A stretch of 14,723 bases of DNA, from positions 1 through 14,723 of the forward strand of contig CAAELW010000135.1 of assembly GCA_900756875.1 (NCBI GenBank), written 5' to 3'. Each line of letters starts with the position of its first letter. The first letter of the stretch is position 1. The notes beneath the pieces were generated by a model. The model did no database searches, was not told the origin of the DNA, and saw only the letters and a program-made list of their open reading frames with translations. Shown piece by piece: positions 1 through 8,105 of the stretch. A program made the position numbers and the translations under genes. Source of the DNA: Pasteurellaceae bacterium. GTDB taxonomy: Bacteria > Pseudomonadota > Gammaproteobacteria > Enterobacterales > Pasteurellaceae.

Positions 1-1027
1 CCCAGGCGTAGGCTAAATAGGTTGAACCAACAACATTACCCACACCCACCCACATAAAGTGAACTTGACCTTCCATTGAACGATACATCCAACCGGTTTC
101 ACATCCGCCTGCTAACACAATACCGAAGCCAAATAATAAACCACCGATAATCGCATTTGGACCCGCCCACATGATTTTGGCTGGTACGCCTAATTGAATG
201 TAGCTGAATACGCCAAGCGTACCCACGATAATACCGAAGATGATGGCTTTTGCCATATAAGCACGGCCCGTTACCCATAAGTCACGGAAAGCCGATGTAA
301 AGCAGATTTGAGCACGTTCAATTAATAAGCCGAAAGCTAACCCACAAAGCATCGCAAAACCCAGTTTGACGGAGTTTGTCATCACATAAAGTGAAGCAAT
401 TAGGTAAGCAAAAAAGATCACCATACCAATCCAGAAACGACGACTTGCTTGTTTCGGGTCAGTTTCTTGTAATTTTGCTGCACCTTTTTTCAATTCTAAT
501 TTCACACGGAATATCGGCAGTAAGGTGACTTTTACCCCTGCATAAGTACCTACGGCAGTGGCAATAGTAAAGAACCAGGCGTGAACCGAAAATTGAGGAA
601 TACCCGTGAAGAGAGAGGCGAGGTTACAGCCCATTGCTAAACGTGCACCGAAACCGGCTAATGCACCACCAATAAGGGCTTGAACAATACGACGTTTGTG
701 TGGTTGATTACGCCATTTTACGTTGTTTGCCCAAAGTGCGGCAGAAATACATCCCGCGAACATACCTAAGATCATCACGCCATCAATACGGGTGAAGATC
801 GTGCCTTGCATGCCGATAATTTTATAATAGCTCCAGTCGGATACATCGACGCCTAGCGCTTGCAAAGCATGACCGCCCCAACGGGTAAATTCCCCGGTAA
901 CCGCCCAATAAGTGCCAGTTACCCCAAAGTAATAAGCTGAAATGAGCCCCGCAGCAATAACTGCCGCGACAGGATTCCAGTATTTGATCAGATAATTTTG
1001 TTTAAATTGCTGCAAAATCTCTTTCAT
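1..1027 (-). CDS. yedE: YedE/YeeE-family selenium or sulfur transporter, C-terminus cut off by window
   Basis: Inner-membrane protein of the YeeE/YedE (DUF395) family. Members are linked to thiosulfate uptake or, for the YedE/FdhT branch, to selenium metabolism. The 342 residues present resemble E. coli YedE (about 400 aa) along their whole length, so roughly 60 C-terminal residues are missing beyond the edge. Family landmarks are visible: the conserved N-terminal WAVTGEFTRWGG (41-52), LAMGCNLASLF (130-140), LLIERAQICFTSAFRDLW (234-251) and AGGCETGWMYR (306-316). Cys134, Cys242 and Cys309 sit in the Gly-rich re-entrant type motifs that the family is thought to use for sulfur or selenium species. 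The ATG has an upstream AAGGA at about 11 bases. yedE is usually followed by a TusA-like yedF gene, which would lie outside this window. The YedE branch is a confident call; the true substrate is not settled. Confidence 0.9.
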   Translation of the reverse strand, partial: MKEILQQFKQNYLIKYWNPVAAVIAAGLISAYYFGVTGTYWAVTGEFTRWGGHALQALGVDVSDWSYYKIIGMQGTIFTRIDGVMILGMFAGCISAALWANNVKWRNQPHKRRIVQALIGGALAGFGARLAMGCNLASLFTGIPQFSVHAWFFTIATAVGTYAGVKVTLLPIFRVKLELKKGAAKLQETDPKQASRRFWIGMVIFFAYLIASLYVMTNSVKLGFAMLCGLAFGLLIERAQICFTSAFRDLWVTGRAYMAKAIIFGIIVGTLGVFSYIQLGVPAKIMWAGPNAIIGGLLFGFGIVLAGGCETGWMYRSMEGQVHFMWVGVGNVVGSTYLAYAW

Positions 1028-1063
1028 GAGTGAGTAAATCCTTAGAATGAAATGATGATTTGC

Positions 1064-1072
1064 AAGTGCGGT
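1064..1072 (+). repeat. DNA uptake signal sequence
   Basis: Exact AAGTGCGGT in the leader region upstream of yedE. An AT-rich stretch follows, as in extended Haemophilus uptake signals. Confidence 0.9.
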
Positions 1073-1218
1073 ATAAAATGAAGAGATTTTTGAAGTGTCT
1101 GCCATTTTCCTATACACAAAACTTGCGATATAAGACAAATGAATTGTCGAGCAAGATAATAGCATTTGTTTTTTGTTAATGCACGAGGGGAGGGATAATT
1201 ATTTGTGGGTAATTTGAG

Positions 1219-1243
1219 AAAAGGACAGACTTGTGGTCTGTCC
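1219..1243 (-). terminator. Rho-independent terminator of moeA-moeB
   Basis: Perfect 8-bp stem GGACAGAC/GTCTGTCC with a 5-base loop lies just past the moeB stop. On the minus strand it is followed by TTTTC. The T-run is short, so termination may be partial. Confidence 0.7.
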
Positions 1244-1249
1244 AAATTA

Positions 1250-1972
1250 TTAGACGGGCAATTTCATTTCTCGTACACGCATGGTTAATCCATCGATTAA
1301 CAATAAGCGTCCACATAAATTTGAACCAATTTTTAACCGCACTTTAATGGCTTCTAGGGCTTGAATAGAGCCAACAACGCCCACAATTGGCGCCAGTACG
1401 CCCGCCTCTACACAACTTAAAACATTTTGCCCAAAGAGTTGGCTAAGTTGGCGATAGGTTGGGGTATTGGGTTCATAAGTAAAGACGGAAACCTGTCCTT
1501 CTAAACGAATTGCTGCTCCTGAAATAAGTGGGATCTTCGCTTTCTCACAACCACGATCGAGCGCATTACGAATATCCACGTTATCGGTACAATCTAATAT
1601 CACATCAAAGTGCGGTATGATTTCCGCAAGTTTTTCTTCGGAAAGTTGTGCATTGATGGTTTCAATTTCGACGTGAGGATTAATCTGTTGTAACGCGATT
1701 TTTGCCGATTCTACTTTAGGCATATTTAATCGGCTATCGGTATGTAATACCTGACGTTGCAAATTGGAAAGCGATACCGAGTCAAAATCCAACAAGGTTA
1801 AATGCCCCACGCCAGCCGCTGCAAGATATTGGCTTGCAGCACAGCCTAAACCGCCCAGACCGACAATTAACATGCGGCTGTCTTTCAGTTTTTCTTGCCC
1901 GTCAAAATCAACCGCTTTTAAGATGATTTGGCGGTTATAGCGCAGTTCTTCTTCGTAGCTTAATTCAGCCAT
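1250..1972 (-). CDS. moeB: Molybdopterin-synthase adenylyltransferase MoeB, lacking zinc cysteines
   Basis: MoeB adenylates the C-terminal Gly-Gly of MoaD, so that MoaD can be sulfurated and donate sulfur to molybdopterin. This 240-aa protein aligns without gaps to E. coli MoeB numbering as I remember it. It has the nucleotide-binding GLGGLG (38-43), Arg14 and Arg73 for ATP contact, Asp130 in CTDN, and Cys187 in SCVEAGV. The zinc site of E. coli MoeB (Cys172, Cys175, Cys244, Cys247) is gone: positions 172-175 read TYRQ, and the protein stops at residue 240, before the second pair. I recall the H. influenzae homologue being similar, so this is probably a lineage trait and not damage. The start codon shares its A with the moeA stop codon (TAATG), implying translational coupling in a moeA-moeB operon. 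Confidence 0.95.
   Translation of the reverse strand: MAELSYEEELRYNRQIILKAVDFDGQEKLKDSRMLIVGLGGLGCAASQYLAAAGVGHLTLLDFDSVSLSNLQRQVLHTDSRLNMPKVESAKIALQQINPHVEIETINAQLSEEKLAEIIPHFDVILDCTDNVDIRNALDRGCEKAKIPLISGAAIRLEGQVSVFTYEPNTPTYRQLSQLFGQNVLSCVEAGVLAPIVGVVGSIQALEAIKVRLKIGSNLCGRLLLIDGLTMRVREMKLPV
1336..1344 (-). repeat. DNA uptake signal sequence
   Basis: Exact AAGTGCGGT on the minus strand, inside the 3' part of moeB. Confidence 0.9.
1608..1616 (+). repeat. DNA uptake signal sequence
   Basis: Exact AAGTGCGGT on the plus strand, inside moeB. Confidence 0.9.
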
Positions 1973-3189
1973 TATTGCCCCAATAGGTGATTAAACGGTT
2001 CAATGGTGACAATTTCGCCTGCAGCTACATTGCCGCGATCTTTTTCGAGGCGAATAAAACAGTTACTTTTTACAAAAGAACTGAATAAATGCGAGCCTTG
2101 GAAACCCACTGGTTGCACTTCAAGTTGACCATTTTCATTAATTTGATAGAAACCACGTTGGAAATCTAAACGACCTGGCGCTTTTTTCAAATTGGTTTGG
2201 GCAATCGCTTGAAAGTGCGGTTGTTTTTTCGGGTGTTTTTTACCGCTTAATTTGGCGATAGCCGGTTGAACTAATTGATAGAATGTCACTAATGCAGAAA
2301 CGGGATTGCCGGGTAAACCGCAGAACCAAGCATTTTCTAACTTACCGAAAGCAAATGGTTTGCCAGGTTTCATCGCAATTTTCCAGAAATTCACTTGGCC
2401 CACTTTTTCTAACACGGTTTTCGTGAAGTCAGCTTCACCCACCGAAACGCCACCGCTTGTGATCACAAGATCTGCTTGCGCTTGTGCTTTCACAAAAGCC
2501 GCTTCAAATTCTGCTTGGTTATCTGGCAGAATACCGAAGTCGAGCACGTCACAATTTAATTTTTCTAGCATTAATTTCACGGTGAAACGGTTGGTATCGT
2601 AGATTTGTCCCGCTTGTAATGGTTGACCAACAGGGACTAATTCATCGCCGGTTGAAAGCACGGCCACTTTTAATCGTGGGAAAGCTTTCACTTCAGCGAT
2701 GCCTAATGATGCAAGTAAAGGTAAAGAAACGGCATTTAACTCATCCCCTTGATGTAATACCACATCACCTTTTTTCACATCTTCACCAATGCGGCGAATA
2801 TTTTGATTGGCTTTAGGCAAGGCAGAAAAGGTAACAGAACCATCTTCATTAACGGTAACATCTTCTTGCATAACTACTGCATCAGCACCTTCAGGAATCA
2901 TCGCACCTGTCATAATTCTGACCGCACTTTGTGCTACCCATTCCCCTTGAAATGGATTACCCGCAAAGGATTTTCCTGCAACAGAAAGCGTCATGGATTG
3001 CTGTAAATCGGTTAAACGAACTGCATAGCCATCCATCGCGGAGTTATCAAAAGAAGGCACGTTAATCGGAGAAATTACATCTTCCGCACAGACACGATCA
3101 GCGGCTTCAGTTAAAGCCAGTGTTTCAGTTTTTGTTGGGAAGGGAAGTTGGTTGAGCATTTGCGCCAAGGCATCTTCAAGTGGCAACAT
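1972..3189 (-). CDS. moeA: Molybdopterin molybdenumtransferase MoeA
   Basis: MoeA inserts molybdate into adenylylated molybdopterin, releasing AMP and giving active Mo cofactor. The protein is 405 aa against about 411 in E. coli. Conserved elements are present: SFDNSAMDGYA (46-56, with the conserved Asp53), MTGAMIPEGADAVV (93-106), STGDEL (179-184), TSGGVSVGEAD (244-254), MKPGKP (273-278) and GLPGNP (291-296). The frame is open to 3246, but the start at 3189 is preferred: it has AAGGA six bases upstream, matches the family N-terminus, and lies downstream of a likely -10 box at 3228-3233. The 19 extra residues upstream would cover that promoter. moeB follows with a one-base overlap, and folE diverges on the other side. 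Confidence 0.95.
   Translation of the reverse strand: MLPLEDALAQMLNQLPFPTKTETLALTEAADRVCAEDVISPINVPSFDNSAMDGYAVRLTDLQQSMTLSVAGKSFAGNPFQGEWVAQSAVRIMTGAMIPEGADAVVMQEDVTVNEDGSVTFSALPKANQNIRRIGEDVKKGDVVLHQGDELNAVSLPLLASLGIAEVKAFPRLKVAVLSTGDELVPVGQPLQAGQIYDTNRFTVKLMLEKLNCDVLDFGILPDNQAEFEAAFVKAQAQADLVITSGGVSVGEADFTKTVLEKVGQVNFWKIAMKPGKPFAFGKLENAWFCGLPGNPVSALVTFYQLVQPAIAKLSGKKHPKKQPHFQAIAQTNLKKAPGRLDFQRGFYQINENGQLEVQPVGFQGSHLFSSFVKSNCFIRLEKDRGNVAAGEIVTIEPFNHLLGQ
2213..2221 (+). repeat. DNA uptake signal sequence
   Basis: Exact AAGTGCGGT followed by a T-rich segment, inside moeA. Confidence 0.9.
2921..2929 (-). repeat. DNA uptake signal sequence
   Basis: Exact AAGTGCGGT on the minus strand, inside moeA. 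Confidence 0.9.
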
Positions 3190-3227
3190 AATCAATCCTT
3201 TGGGTTGAGCGAAATAAAAGTGGATAT

Positions 3228-3233
3228 ATTGTA
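3228..3233 (-). promoter_or_regulatory. Candidate -10 element of moeA-moeB
   Basis: On the minus strand TACAAT lies 38 bases before the moeA ATG, giving a leader of about 30 bases. No good -35 is visible at 16-18 bases, so the promoter may need an activator. Confidence 0.4.
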
Positions 3234-3284
3234 GCCCGAAATACAATATGAAGGAAATTAATAAATTAGGGTGATTTTTCGCAT

Positions 3285-3313
3285 TTTACGAATAATTCAT
3301 CTTTTGCTAGAAT
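3285..3313 (+). promoter_or_regulatory. Candidate sigma-70 promoter of folE
   Basis: TTTACG (3285-3290), a 17-base spacer, then TAGAAT (3308-3313) preceded by an extended TGC. Transcription would begin near 3320, leaving a short leader before the folE ATG at 3345. Confidence 0.55.
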
Positions 3314-3344
3314 GACGCATTATTTTTTTATAAATGGAAAGTGA

Positions 3345-4001
3345 ATGAACGCTATTTCACCTGATGCGGAAAATGTCCGCCGAGCCTTGGTAGCCAAAGG
3401 CATCGAAACACCAATGATTGATCCGACTCAATGTAAAGATGAGCGTCGTGAGGCGATTGCTTCGCATATGCGTGAAGTGATGAAATTGATTGGGTTAGAT
3501 CTACGTGATGATAGCCTAGAAGATACGCCAAATCGTTTAGCGAAAATGTTTATTGATGAAATTTTCAGTGGAATGGATTATGCCAATTTCCCGAAAATGA
3601 CGAAAATCAAGAACCAAATGAAAGTGAGCGAAATGGTGCAAGTAAATGACATCACCTTGACCAGTACTTGTGAACATCATTTTGTGACGATTGATGGTAA
3701 TGTTGCTGTCGCATATTATCCAAAAGATTGGGTGATTGGCTTGTCTAAAATCAATCGCATTGTGGCATTTTTTGCGCAACGCCCACAAGTACAAGAGCGT
3801 TTAACTGAGCAGCTTTTAACGGCATTTCAAACCATTTTAGAAACAGATGATGTGGCAGTTTATGTGAAAGCGACACATTTCTGTGTGAAAGCTCGCGGAG
3901 TAAAAGATACCCATAGTTATACCGTGACATCAGCCTATGGCGGGGTCTTTTTAGAAGATCGCGAAACTCGCAAAGAATTTTTATCTTCCATTCAGAAGTA
4001 A
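3345..4001 (+). CDS. folE: GTP cyclohydrolase I
   Basis: FolE converts GTP to 7,8-dihydroneopterin triphosphate and formate, the first step of tetrahydrofolate synthesis. It is a cytoplasmic zinc enzyme forming a decamer. The protein is 218 aa, of normal bacterial length. Zinc ligands are visible as Cys109 and His112 in TSTCEHHF and Cys180 in THFCVKARG, each one position below the E. coli numbers. Other landmarks are [11 protein letters not shown] (59-69), [10 protein letters not shown] (131-140) and the C-terminal AYGGVF. A GGA element six bases before the ATG serves as ribosome site. The gene diverges from moeA, has its own promoter, and is closed by a hairpin terminator, so it is probably transcribed alone. 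I recall folE next to moeA-moeB in H. influenzae too. Confidence 0.97.
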   Translation: MNAISPDAENVRRALVAKGIETPMIDPTQCKDERREAIASHMREVMKLIGLDLRDDSLEDTPNRLAKMFIDEIFSGMDYANFPKMTKIKNQMKVSEMVQVNDITLTSTCEHHFVTIDGNVAVAYYPKDWVIGLSKINRIVAFFAQRPQVQERLTEQLLTAFQTILETDDVAVYVKATHFCVKARGVKDTHSYTVTSAYGGVFLEDRETRKEFLSSIQK

Positions 4002-4008
4002 TGAGCAG

Positions 4009-4034
4009 AAGCACCGAATACTCGGTGCTTTTTG
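4009..4034 (+). terminator. Rho-independent terminator of folE
   Basis: Perfect 9-bp stem AAGCACCGA/TCGGTGCTT with a 4-base loop. Five T residues overlap the end of the stem. It sits about 8 bases after the folE stop. Confidence 0.88.
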
Positions 4035-4111
4035 TTTATTAATTGTACGGATATAAGTTAAAATCAGCCTTTTCATTTTTATTTTGATTTTTATTTTTCT
4101 TGAGGATTCTC

Positions 4112-5287
4112 ATGACGAAAGCAAATTCAAAACTTTTTCTTGTTTTATTACTCGGTGTCCTTTCTGCATTTGGACCATTTGTAGTAGATCTTTATTTACC
4201 TTCACTGCCACAACTCGCGAGTTTTTTTGAAACAAGTGCTTCAATGACACAACTTACGCTCACCACCGCCATGATTGGTCTAGCGGTGGGGCAGTTACTT
4301 CTTGGGCCTCTTAGTGATAAATTTGGGCGAAAAATTCCGCTTGTTATCTCATTGGTCATTTATATTATCAGCACAGTCTTAATTGTTTATGCGCCGAATA
4401 TTGAAGCGATGATTGTCTTGCGTGTTATTCAAGGGCTTTCTTCGGCAGGGAGTGTAGTCATTTCTCGTGCGGTCGCCACGGATCTTTATCGTGGTCGTGA
4501 AATGACTCGTTTCTTTGGTTTATTAATGACAATTAATGGACTCGCCCCAATTATTTCACCAATTCTTGGTAGTTTATTGTTGGAATACATCAGTTGGAAA
4601 GGCGTATTTGTTTTCCTTGCATTGATTGGTGTGATTGTTTTGCTTTTCTGCTTCCGTTTAAAAGAAAGTTTGAATGTAGAAAATCGCTTACAAGGTTCAA
4701 TATTTTCCACCTTTTTGACGTTTGGTGTGATTATCAAAAATCGCTTATTTATGAGCTATGTAGGAATTCAAAGTTTCTTGCTCGGTTCCATGTTTGCCTA
4801 TATTGCGGCTTCGCCATTTATTTTTCAAAGTTTCTATGGGTTGAGTGCATTTATCTTTAGTTTATGCTTTGGTGCGAATGGCGCAGCGTTAGTCATCGGG
4901 GCAAATATTGGTGGTAAATTAGAAAATCGTAAGGCATTGGCTATTGGCGTATTTGCTTTTGTGATTGCTGCACTTTATACCATTGCGGTATTAATTATTC
5001 AGCCATACTGGTTATTTGTTGAAATCGGTTTTTTTGTGATGTTGTTATTAATGGGCATAACTTTCCCGGCTATTTCTTCTTTAGCTATGGAAAGTGAACG
5101 CCAATATGCAGGTAGTGCATCTGCTTTGTTAGGTTTTGCTCCATTCTTTTTAGGTGGTGTGGTTTCACCATTAGTTGGAATCGGCAATATTTTCTATTCA
5201 ACGGCTTTAGTTATTTTAGCATGTAGCTCATTAGCTTTAGCTATCTATTGGGCGATTCGTCATAAAATTCCAAATTCAGTAGAGTAG
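4112..5287 (+). CDS. bcr: Bcr/CflA-family drug-resistance MFS exporter
   Basis: Proton-driven inner-membrane exporter of the 12-helix DHA1 group of the major facilitator superfamily. Family members pump bicyclomycin, chloramphenicol, sulfonamides or small peptides. The protein is 391 aa. Visible motifs are the conserved helix-1 acid in VVDLYLPSLP (24-33), motif A GPLSDKFGRK (65-74), motif B LRVIQGLSSAGS (103-114), the Bcr-type ISRAVATDLY (117-126), and the antiporter motif C region GLAPIISPILG (143-153). The start at 4112 has GAGGA five bases upstream. An in-frame TTG at 4100 would place the start inside that ribosome site and is unlikely. The leader is very T-rich and I see no convincing promoter. 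The substrate cannot be told from sequence. Confidence 0.9.
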   Translation: MTKANSKLFLVLLLGVLSAFGPFVVDLYLPSLPQLASFFETSASMTQLTLTTAMIGLAVGQLLLGPLSDKFGRKIPLVISLVIYIISTVLIVYAPNIEAMIVLRVIQGLSSAGSVVISRAVATDLYRGREMTRFFGLLMTINGLAPIISPILGSLLLEYISWKGVFVFLALIGVIVLLFCFRLKESLNVENRLQGSIFSTFLTFGVIIKNRLFMSYVGIQSFLLGSMFAYIAASPFIFQSFYGLSAFIFSLCFGANGAALVIGANIGGKLENRKALAIGVFAFVIAALYTIAVLIIQPYWLFVEIGFFVMLLLMGITFPAISSLAMESERQYAGSASALLGFAPFFLGGVVSPLVGIGNIFYSTALVILACSSLALAIYWAIRHKIPNSVE

Positions 5288-5291
5288 TGAA

Positions 5292-5300
5292 AAGTGCGGT
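5292..5300 (+). repeat. DNA uptake signal sequence, extended form
   Basis: Exact AAGTGCGGT four bases past the bcr stop. It is followed by CATTTTT and then GTTTTA at the spacing of the extended Haemophilus signal, and lies directly before the shared terminator. Confidence 0.92.
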
Positions 5301-5320
5301 CATTTTTGACGGAGTTTTAA

Positions 5321-5357
5321 AAAAGAAAAAGGCGAACATCAATTTGTTCGCCTTTTG
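5321..5357. terminator. Bidirectional terminator between bcr and aroA
   Basis: A 12-bp perfect stem, AAAAGGCGAACA/TGTTCGCCTTTT (5327-5338 and 5345-5356), with a 6-base loop. A-rich DNA on the left and T-rich DNA on the right give a U-run in either direction. It can therefore end both the bcr (+) and the purU-aroA (-) transcripts. Confidence 0.9.
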
Positions 5358-5368
5358 TTATTTTAGCA

Positions 5369-6667
5369 TTAGTTTCGAATACTTAGTTTCTCAAATTCAT
5401 CGAAGAATGTTGGGAACGTTTTAGCCGTACATTTGGGATCTAAAATCGTGACAGGTGTATCCGATAATGCAATCAACGCAAAGCACATTGCCATACGATG
5501 ATCATTATAGGTCTCAATTTCGGCATGTTTAAATTGAGAAAGGGCAAGCGGTTGAATTCGAATAAAATCTTCACCTTCTTCAACGTCTGCACCGACTTTT
5601 CGTAACTCAGCAGCCATCGCTGAAAGGCGATCAGTTTCTTTCACACGCCAGTTATAAATATTGCGAATAACGGTTTCACCCTTTGCAAATAAAGCAGTTG
5701 TGGCAATCGTCATGGCTGCATCAGGAATGTGGTTCATATCCATATCAATGCCGTGAAGCTCAGCTTGTTCTGCTTGAATAAAATCTTCACCCCAAGTGAT
5801 TTTAGCTCCCATTTTTTCTAGCACATCGGCAAATAGGCGGTCGCCTTGAATGGAATGTTTACCAATTCCTGTCACTTTTACATTGCCTTTAATCGCGGCA
5901 GCTGCAAGGAAATAAGAAGCGGATGAAGCATCACCTTCCACCATGTATTTACCAGGTGACAAATAGGATTGGTTACCTTTCACTTTAAACACTTGATAAT
6001 GTTGATTTTCAACCGAAACACCAAAATCTTTCATCATCGCGAGGGTGATATCAATATAAGGTTTTGAGACTAAATCACCCACAATATGGATATCTAAATC
6101 GCCTTCAGCAAGAGGTGCCGCCATTAAAAGTGCGGTCAAAAATTGAGAAGAAATTGAACCATCAATTTTTACTACGCCACCTTTAATCCCTTGATTGCGA
6201 ATCGCAAGCGGTGGGTAACCGTCATTTTCTAAATAACGAACATTGGCTCCCGCTTGAAGAAGCGCATCCACCAAATGTTTGATTGGACGCTCTTTCATAC
6301 GTGGCTCGCCAGTCAAAATAACTTCGCCTTCTGTATCGCCTTTTAAACAAAGCGCAGCGGTTAAAGGACGCATAGCCGTACCGGCATTGCCTAGAAACAG
6401 TGATAAGCCATTTTCAACTTGAAATGCGCCACCTAAGCCTTCAACTTCGCAGCAAGTTTTATCTTCAGAAAGCTGGTAATTTACACCTAAAGCTTTAAGG
6501 GCGTTTAGCATATGACGAATGTCATCACTGTCTAACAAGTTAGTGACCGTTGTGGTGCCTTTAGCTAATGCGGCTAATAATAATGCACGGTTTGATAAAC
6601 TTTTCGAGCCAGGTAAGTTGATCTCACCTTCAATACGAGAAATTGGCTCTAAGGTGATAGCTTTCAT
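5369..6667 (-). CDS. aroA: 3-phosphoshikimate 1-carboxyvinyltransferase (EPSP synthase)
   Basis: AroA joins phosphoenolpyruvate to shikimate-3-phosphate, the sixth step of the shikimate pathway to aromatic amino acids and folate precursors. The protein is 432 aa, close to the E. coli enzyme. Active-site landmarks are Lys22, Ser23 and Arg27 in [20 protein letters not shown] (92-101), GEPRMKERP (120-128), [12 protein letters not shown] (169-180), Asp316, RVKETDRL (341-348), YNDHRMAM (387-394) and Lys415 in CTAKTFP. Gly96, Thr97 and Pro101 are the residues typical of class I, glyphosate-sensitive enzymes. The start codon shares its A with the purU stop codon (TAATG), so the two genes form a coupled operon. 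No separate ribosome site is needed and none is obvious. Confidence 0.98.
   Translation of the reverse strand: MKAITLEPISRIEGEINLPGSKSLSNRALLLAALAKGTTTVTNLLDSDDIRHMLNALKALGVNYQLSEDKTCCEVEGLGGAFQVENGLSLFLGNAGTAMRPLTAALCLKGDTEGEVILTGEPRMKERPIKHLVDALLQAGANVRYLENDGYPPLAIRNQGIKGGVVKIDGSISSQFLTALLMAAPLAEGDLDIHIVGDLVSKPYIDITLAMMKDFGVSVENQHYQVFKVKGNQSYLSPGKYMVEGDASSASYFLAAAAIKGNVKVTGIGKHSIQGDRLFADVLEKMGAKITWGEDFIQAEQAELHGIDMDMNHIPDAAMTIATTALFAKGETVIRNIYNWRVKETDRLSAMAAELRKVGADVEEGEDFIRIQPLALSQFKHAEIETYNDHRMAMCFALIALSDTPVTILDPKCTAKTFPTFFDEFEKLSIRN
6128..6136 (+). repeat. DNA uptake signal sequence
   Basis: Exact AAGTGCGGT inside aroA. Confidence 0.9.
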
Positions 6668-7503
6668 TACAAGACCACCGTTTTGTTTTTATATACAAAA
6701 ATACGATCATGTAAGGCAAGATCAAGCGCACGGCTTAATACTGTTTTTTCTACATCACGGCCTGCACGCATCATGGCATCGGCAGAGTAAGTGTGATCCA
6801 CATTAATCACGTTTTGCATAATGATCGGGCCTTGATCCAATTCATTATTAATAAAGTGAGCTGTTGCACCAATAATTTTTACACCACGTTCATAGGCTTG
6901 TTGATAAGGTTTTGCCCCAATAAATGCGGGTAAGAATGAATGGTGAATATTAATCACACGATTTGGATAACGCGCTACAAATTCTGGATTTAATACACGC
7001 ATATATTTAGCTAAAACAATATAATCAGGTGCATATTCATCAATTTTTTCAGCGAGCAATTTATCGTGTTCCACACGAGAGAGACCTTCATGACTGACGC
7101 AATGGAATGGAATATCAAAGCGTTCAACTAATTCGCGTAAATTATCGTGATTTCCAATTACTGCTGCAATTTCTACATCTAATGCACCGTAGTAATTTTT
7201 CATTAAAATATCACCTAAACAGTGGGCTTCTTTGGTCACTAAAATCACAATACGTTTACGTTTAGCGCTGATTAGGCGGCAATTTGTCCCCGCCGGCAAA
7301 CTATAATTTAAGTCAGCTAACAAGGTTTCCTCATTAAAAATGCCTTCCAATTCGGTACGCATAAAGAAATGTTTCGTTTCGAAATCAACAAACTCATTAT
7401 TGTGAAGGATATTTAATTGATGTTTGTAACAAATATTGGTGATTTTGGCGATTAAGCCTTTGTCATCAGGACAGTCGGTCAGTAATATTTTCTTTTCTAA
7501 CAT
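6667..7503 (-). CDS. purU: Formyltetrahydrofolate deformylase
   Basis: PurU hydrolyses 10-formyltetrahydrofolate to tetrahydrofolate and formate. This balances one-carbon pools and can feed formate to the PurT route of purine synthesis. The protein is 278 aa, of normal length. An N-terminal ACT-type regulatory domain covers about 1-80, with a typical ACT start ([16 protein letters not shown], 7-22). A formyltransferase-fold catalytic domain follows. The catalytic triad of the fold is visible as Asn185 and His187 in [11 protein letters not shown] and Asp223 in NNELDQGPI, with the same His-to-Asp spacing of 36 as in PurN. The ATG has no clear Shine-Dalgarno sequence and lies 31 bases past the hns terminator hairpin. 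aroA follows with a one-base overlap. Confidence 0.96.
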   Translation of the reverse strand: MLEKKILLTDCPDDKGLIAKITNICYKHQLNILHNNEFVDFETKHFFMRTELEGIFNEETLLADLNYSLPAGTNCRLISAKRKRIVILVTKEAHCLGDILMKNYYGALDVEIAAVIGNHDNLRELVERFDIPFHCVSHEGLSRVEHDKLLAEKIDEYAPDYIVLAKYMRVLNPEFVARYPNRVINIHHSFLPAFIGAKPYQQAYERGVKIIGATAHFINNELDQGPIIMQNVINVDHTYSADAMMRAGRDVEKTVLSRALDLALHDRIFVYKNKTVVL

Positions 7504-7526
7504 AATGAATATTTTGCAAGATAAAT

Positions 7527-7556
7527 AAAAAAAGAGAACCCATAAAGATGGGTTCT
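7527..7556 (-). terminator. Rho-independent terminator of hns
   Basis: Perfect 9-bp stem AGAACCCAT/ATGGGTTCT with a 4-base loop, followed on the minus strand by CTTTTTTTATTTAT. It separates hns from purU. Confidence 0.9.
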
Positions 7557-7574
7557 ACATAGTTGATAATGAAA

Positions 7575-7979
7575 TTAGATTTCGAAAGAAGCTAAAGAGG
7601 CACCTTTATCTAAGGCCTTTTGAATCACACGAGGTGTGCGGCCTTGACCAGTCCATGTTCTTTCTTGACCAGTTTCATCAGTATATTTGTATTTTGCTGG
7701 ACGAGGTTCACGTTTTTTACGAATTGAAGAAGGCGCAATACCGATAATTGCAGTTAATTCTTCTGCAGTGATACCTTCTTGTTTAATTAATTCTTTATAT
7801 TTTGCGATACGCGCACGACGCTCTTGTTCCGCTTGTTCAATTTCAGCTGCTTGAGCACGTTTTTCTTCAACAGCAGCTTGTAATTTTAAAAGTGAACTTT
7901 CAGCTTGTTCTAATGTTAAATCGCGTACAGCTGCGCGTAAACTACGAAGGTTAGTTAAACCTTTTGTTAATTCGTTCAT
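7575..7979 (-). CDS. hns: H-NS family nucleoid-structuring protein
   Basis: H-NS binds curved AT-rich DNA, compacts the nucleoid and silences many genes, including acquired ones. The protein is 134 aa, close to the E. coli length. The N-terminal half (about 1-65) is helical, rich in Glu, Lys, Arg and Ala, and fits the oligomerisation domain. The C-terminal DNA-binding domain carries YKYTDETGQERTWTGQGRTP (97-116), with the minor-groove hook Gln112-Gly113-Arg114 at the same numbers as in E. coli. AGGA lies four bases before the ATG. It has its own promoter and terminator, so it is probably transcribed alone. I recall the order hns-purU-aroA in H. influenzae as well. Confidence 0.95.
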   Translation of the reverse strand: MNELTKGLTNLRSLRAAVRDLTLEQAESSLLKLQAAVEEKRAQAAEIEQAEQERRARIAKYKELIKQEGITAEELTAIIGIAPSSIRKKREPRPAKYKYTDETGQERTWTGQGRTPRVIQKALDKGASLASFEI

Positions 7980-8029
7980 GATGTCCTCTTTTTTATGTGT
8001 GTGAATGCTTAATTATTTTAGGGAAAACA

Positions 8030-8058
8030 ATAATAGCGAAAATAATATATTTGGTAAA
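8030..8058 (-). promoter_or_regulatory. Likely sigma-70 promoter of hns
   Basis: On the minus strand TTTACC (8058-8053), a 17-base spacer, then TATTAT (8035-8030). This gives a leader of about 43 bases to the hns ATG. The spacer is almost wholly A/T, which could allow H-NS self-binding, but that is inference. Confidence 0.65.
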
Positions 8059-8105
8059 TATTAATTCGCCTAAATTAAAGAATTAATTGGTCTGATCTCA
8101 TCATA

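Larger units (their letters stand above)
1028..1249. other. Intergenic region between moeB and yedE
   Basis: Non-coding gap holding the moeB terminator, one uptake signal, and the presumed yedE promoter on the minus strand. The best minus-strand promoter I can see is TTGTCT, then TATAGG with an 18-base spacer, which is a weak match. An imperfect inverted repeat GACAA-5-TTGTC (1134-1148) overlaps the -35 side of that candidate. A 67-codon open frame crosses the gap but also crosses the terminator, and I do not regard it as a gene. Confidence 0.5.

Noticed and set aside
734..742. AAGTGCGGC in yedE, and the same in the pseudouridine synthase gene at 11779-11787
   Set aside because: The last base differs from the uptake signal, so they were not counted as exact copies.
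1042..1245. 67-codon minus-strand open frame between moeB and yedE
   Set aside because: It crosses the moeB terminator hairpin, covers the presumed yedE promoter, has no recognisable domain and no ribosome site.
2306..2602. Plus-strand open frames opposite moeA, aroA, cls and the antiporter gene
   Set aside because: They are shadows of clearly conserved genes on the other strand, with no domain, ribosome site or promoter of their own.
3190..3246. 19-residue N-terminal extension of moeA
   Set aside because: It covers the likely -10 box and has no ribosome site. The ATG at 3189 has a strong one and matches the family start.
4034..4111. Promoter for bcr in the T-rich leader
   Set aside because: TTGTAC and TATAAG elements occur, but no pair has acceptable spacing, so none is listed as a feature.
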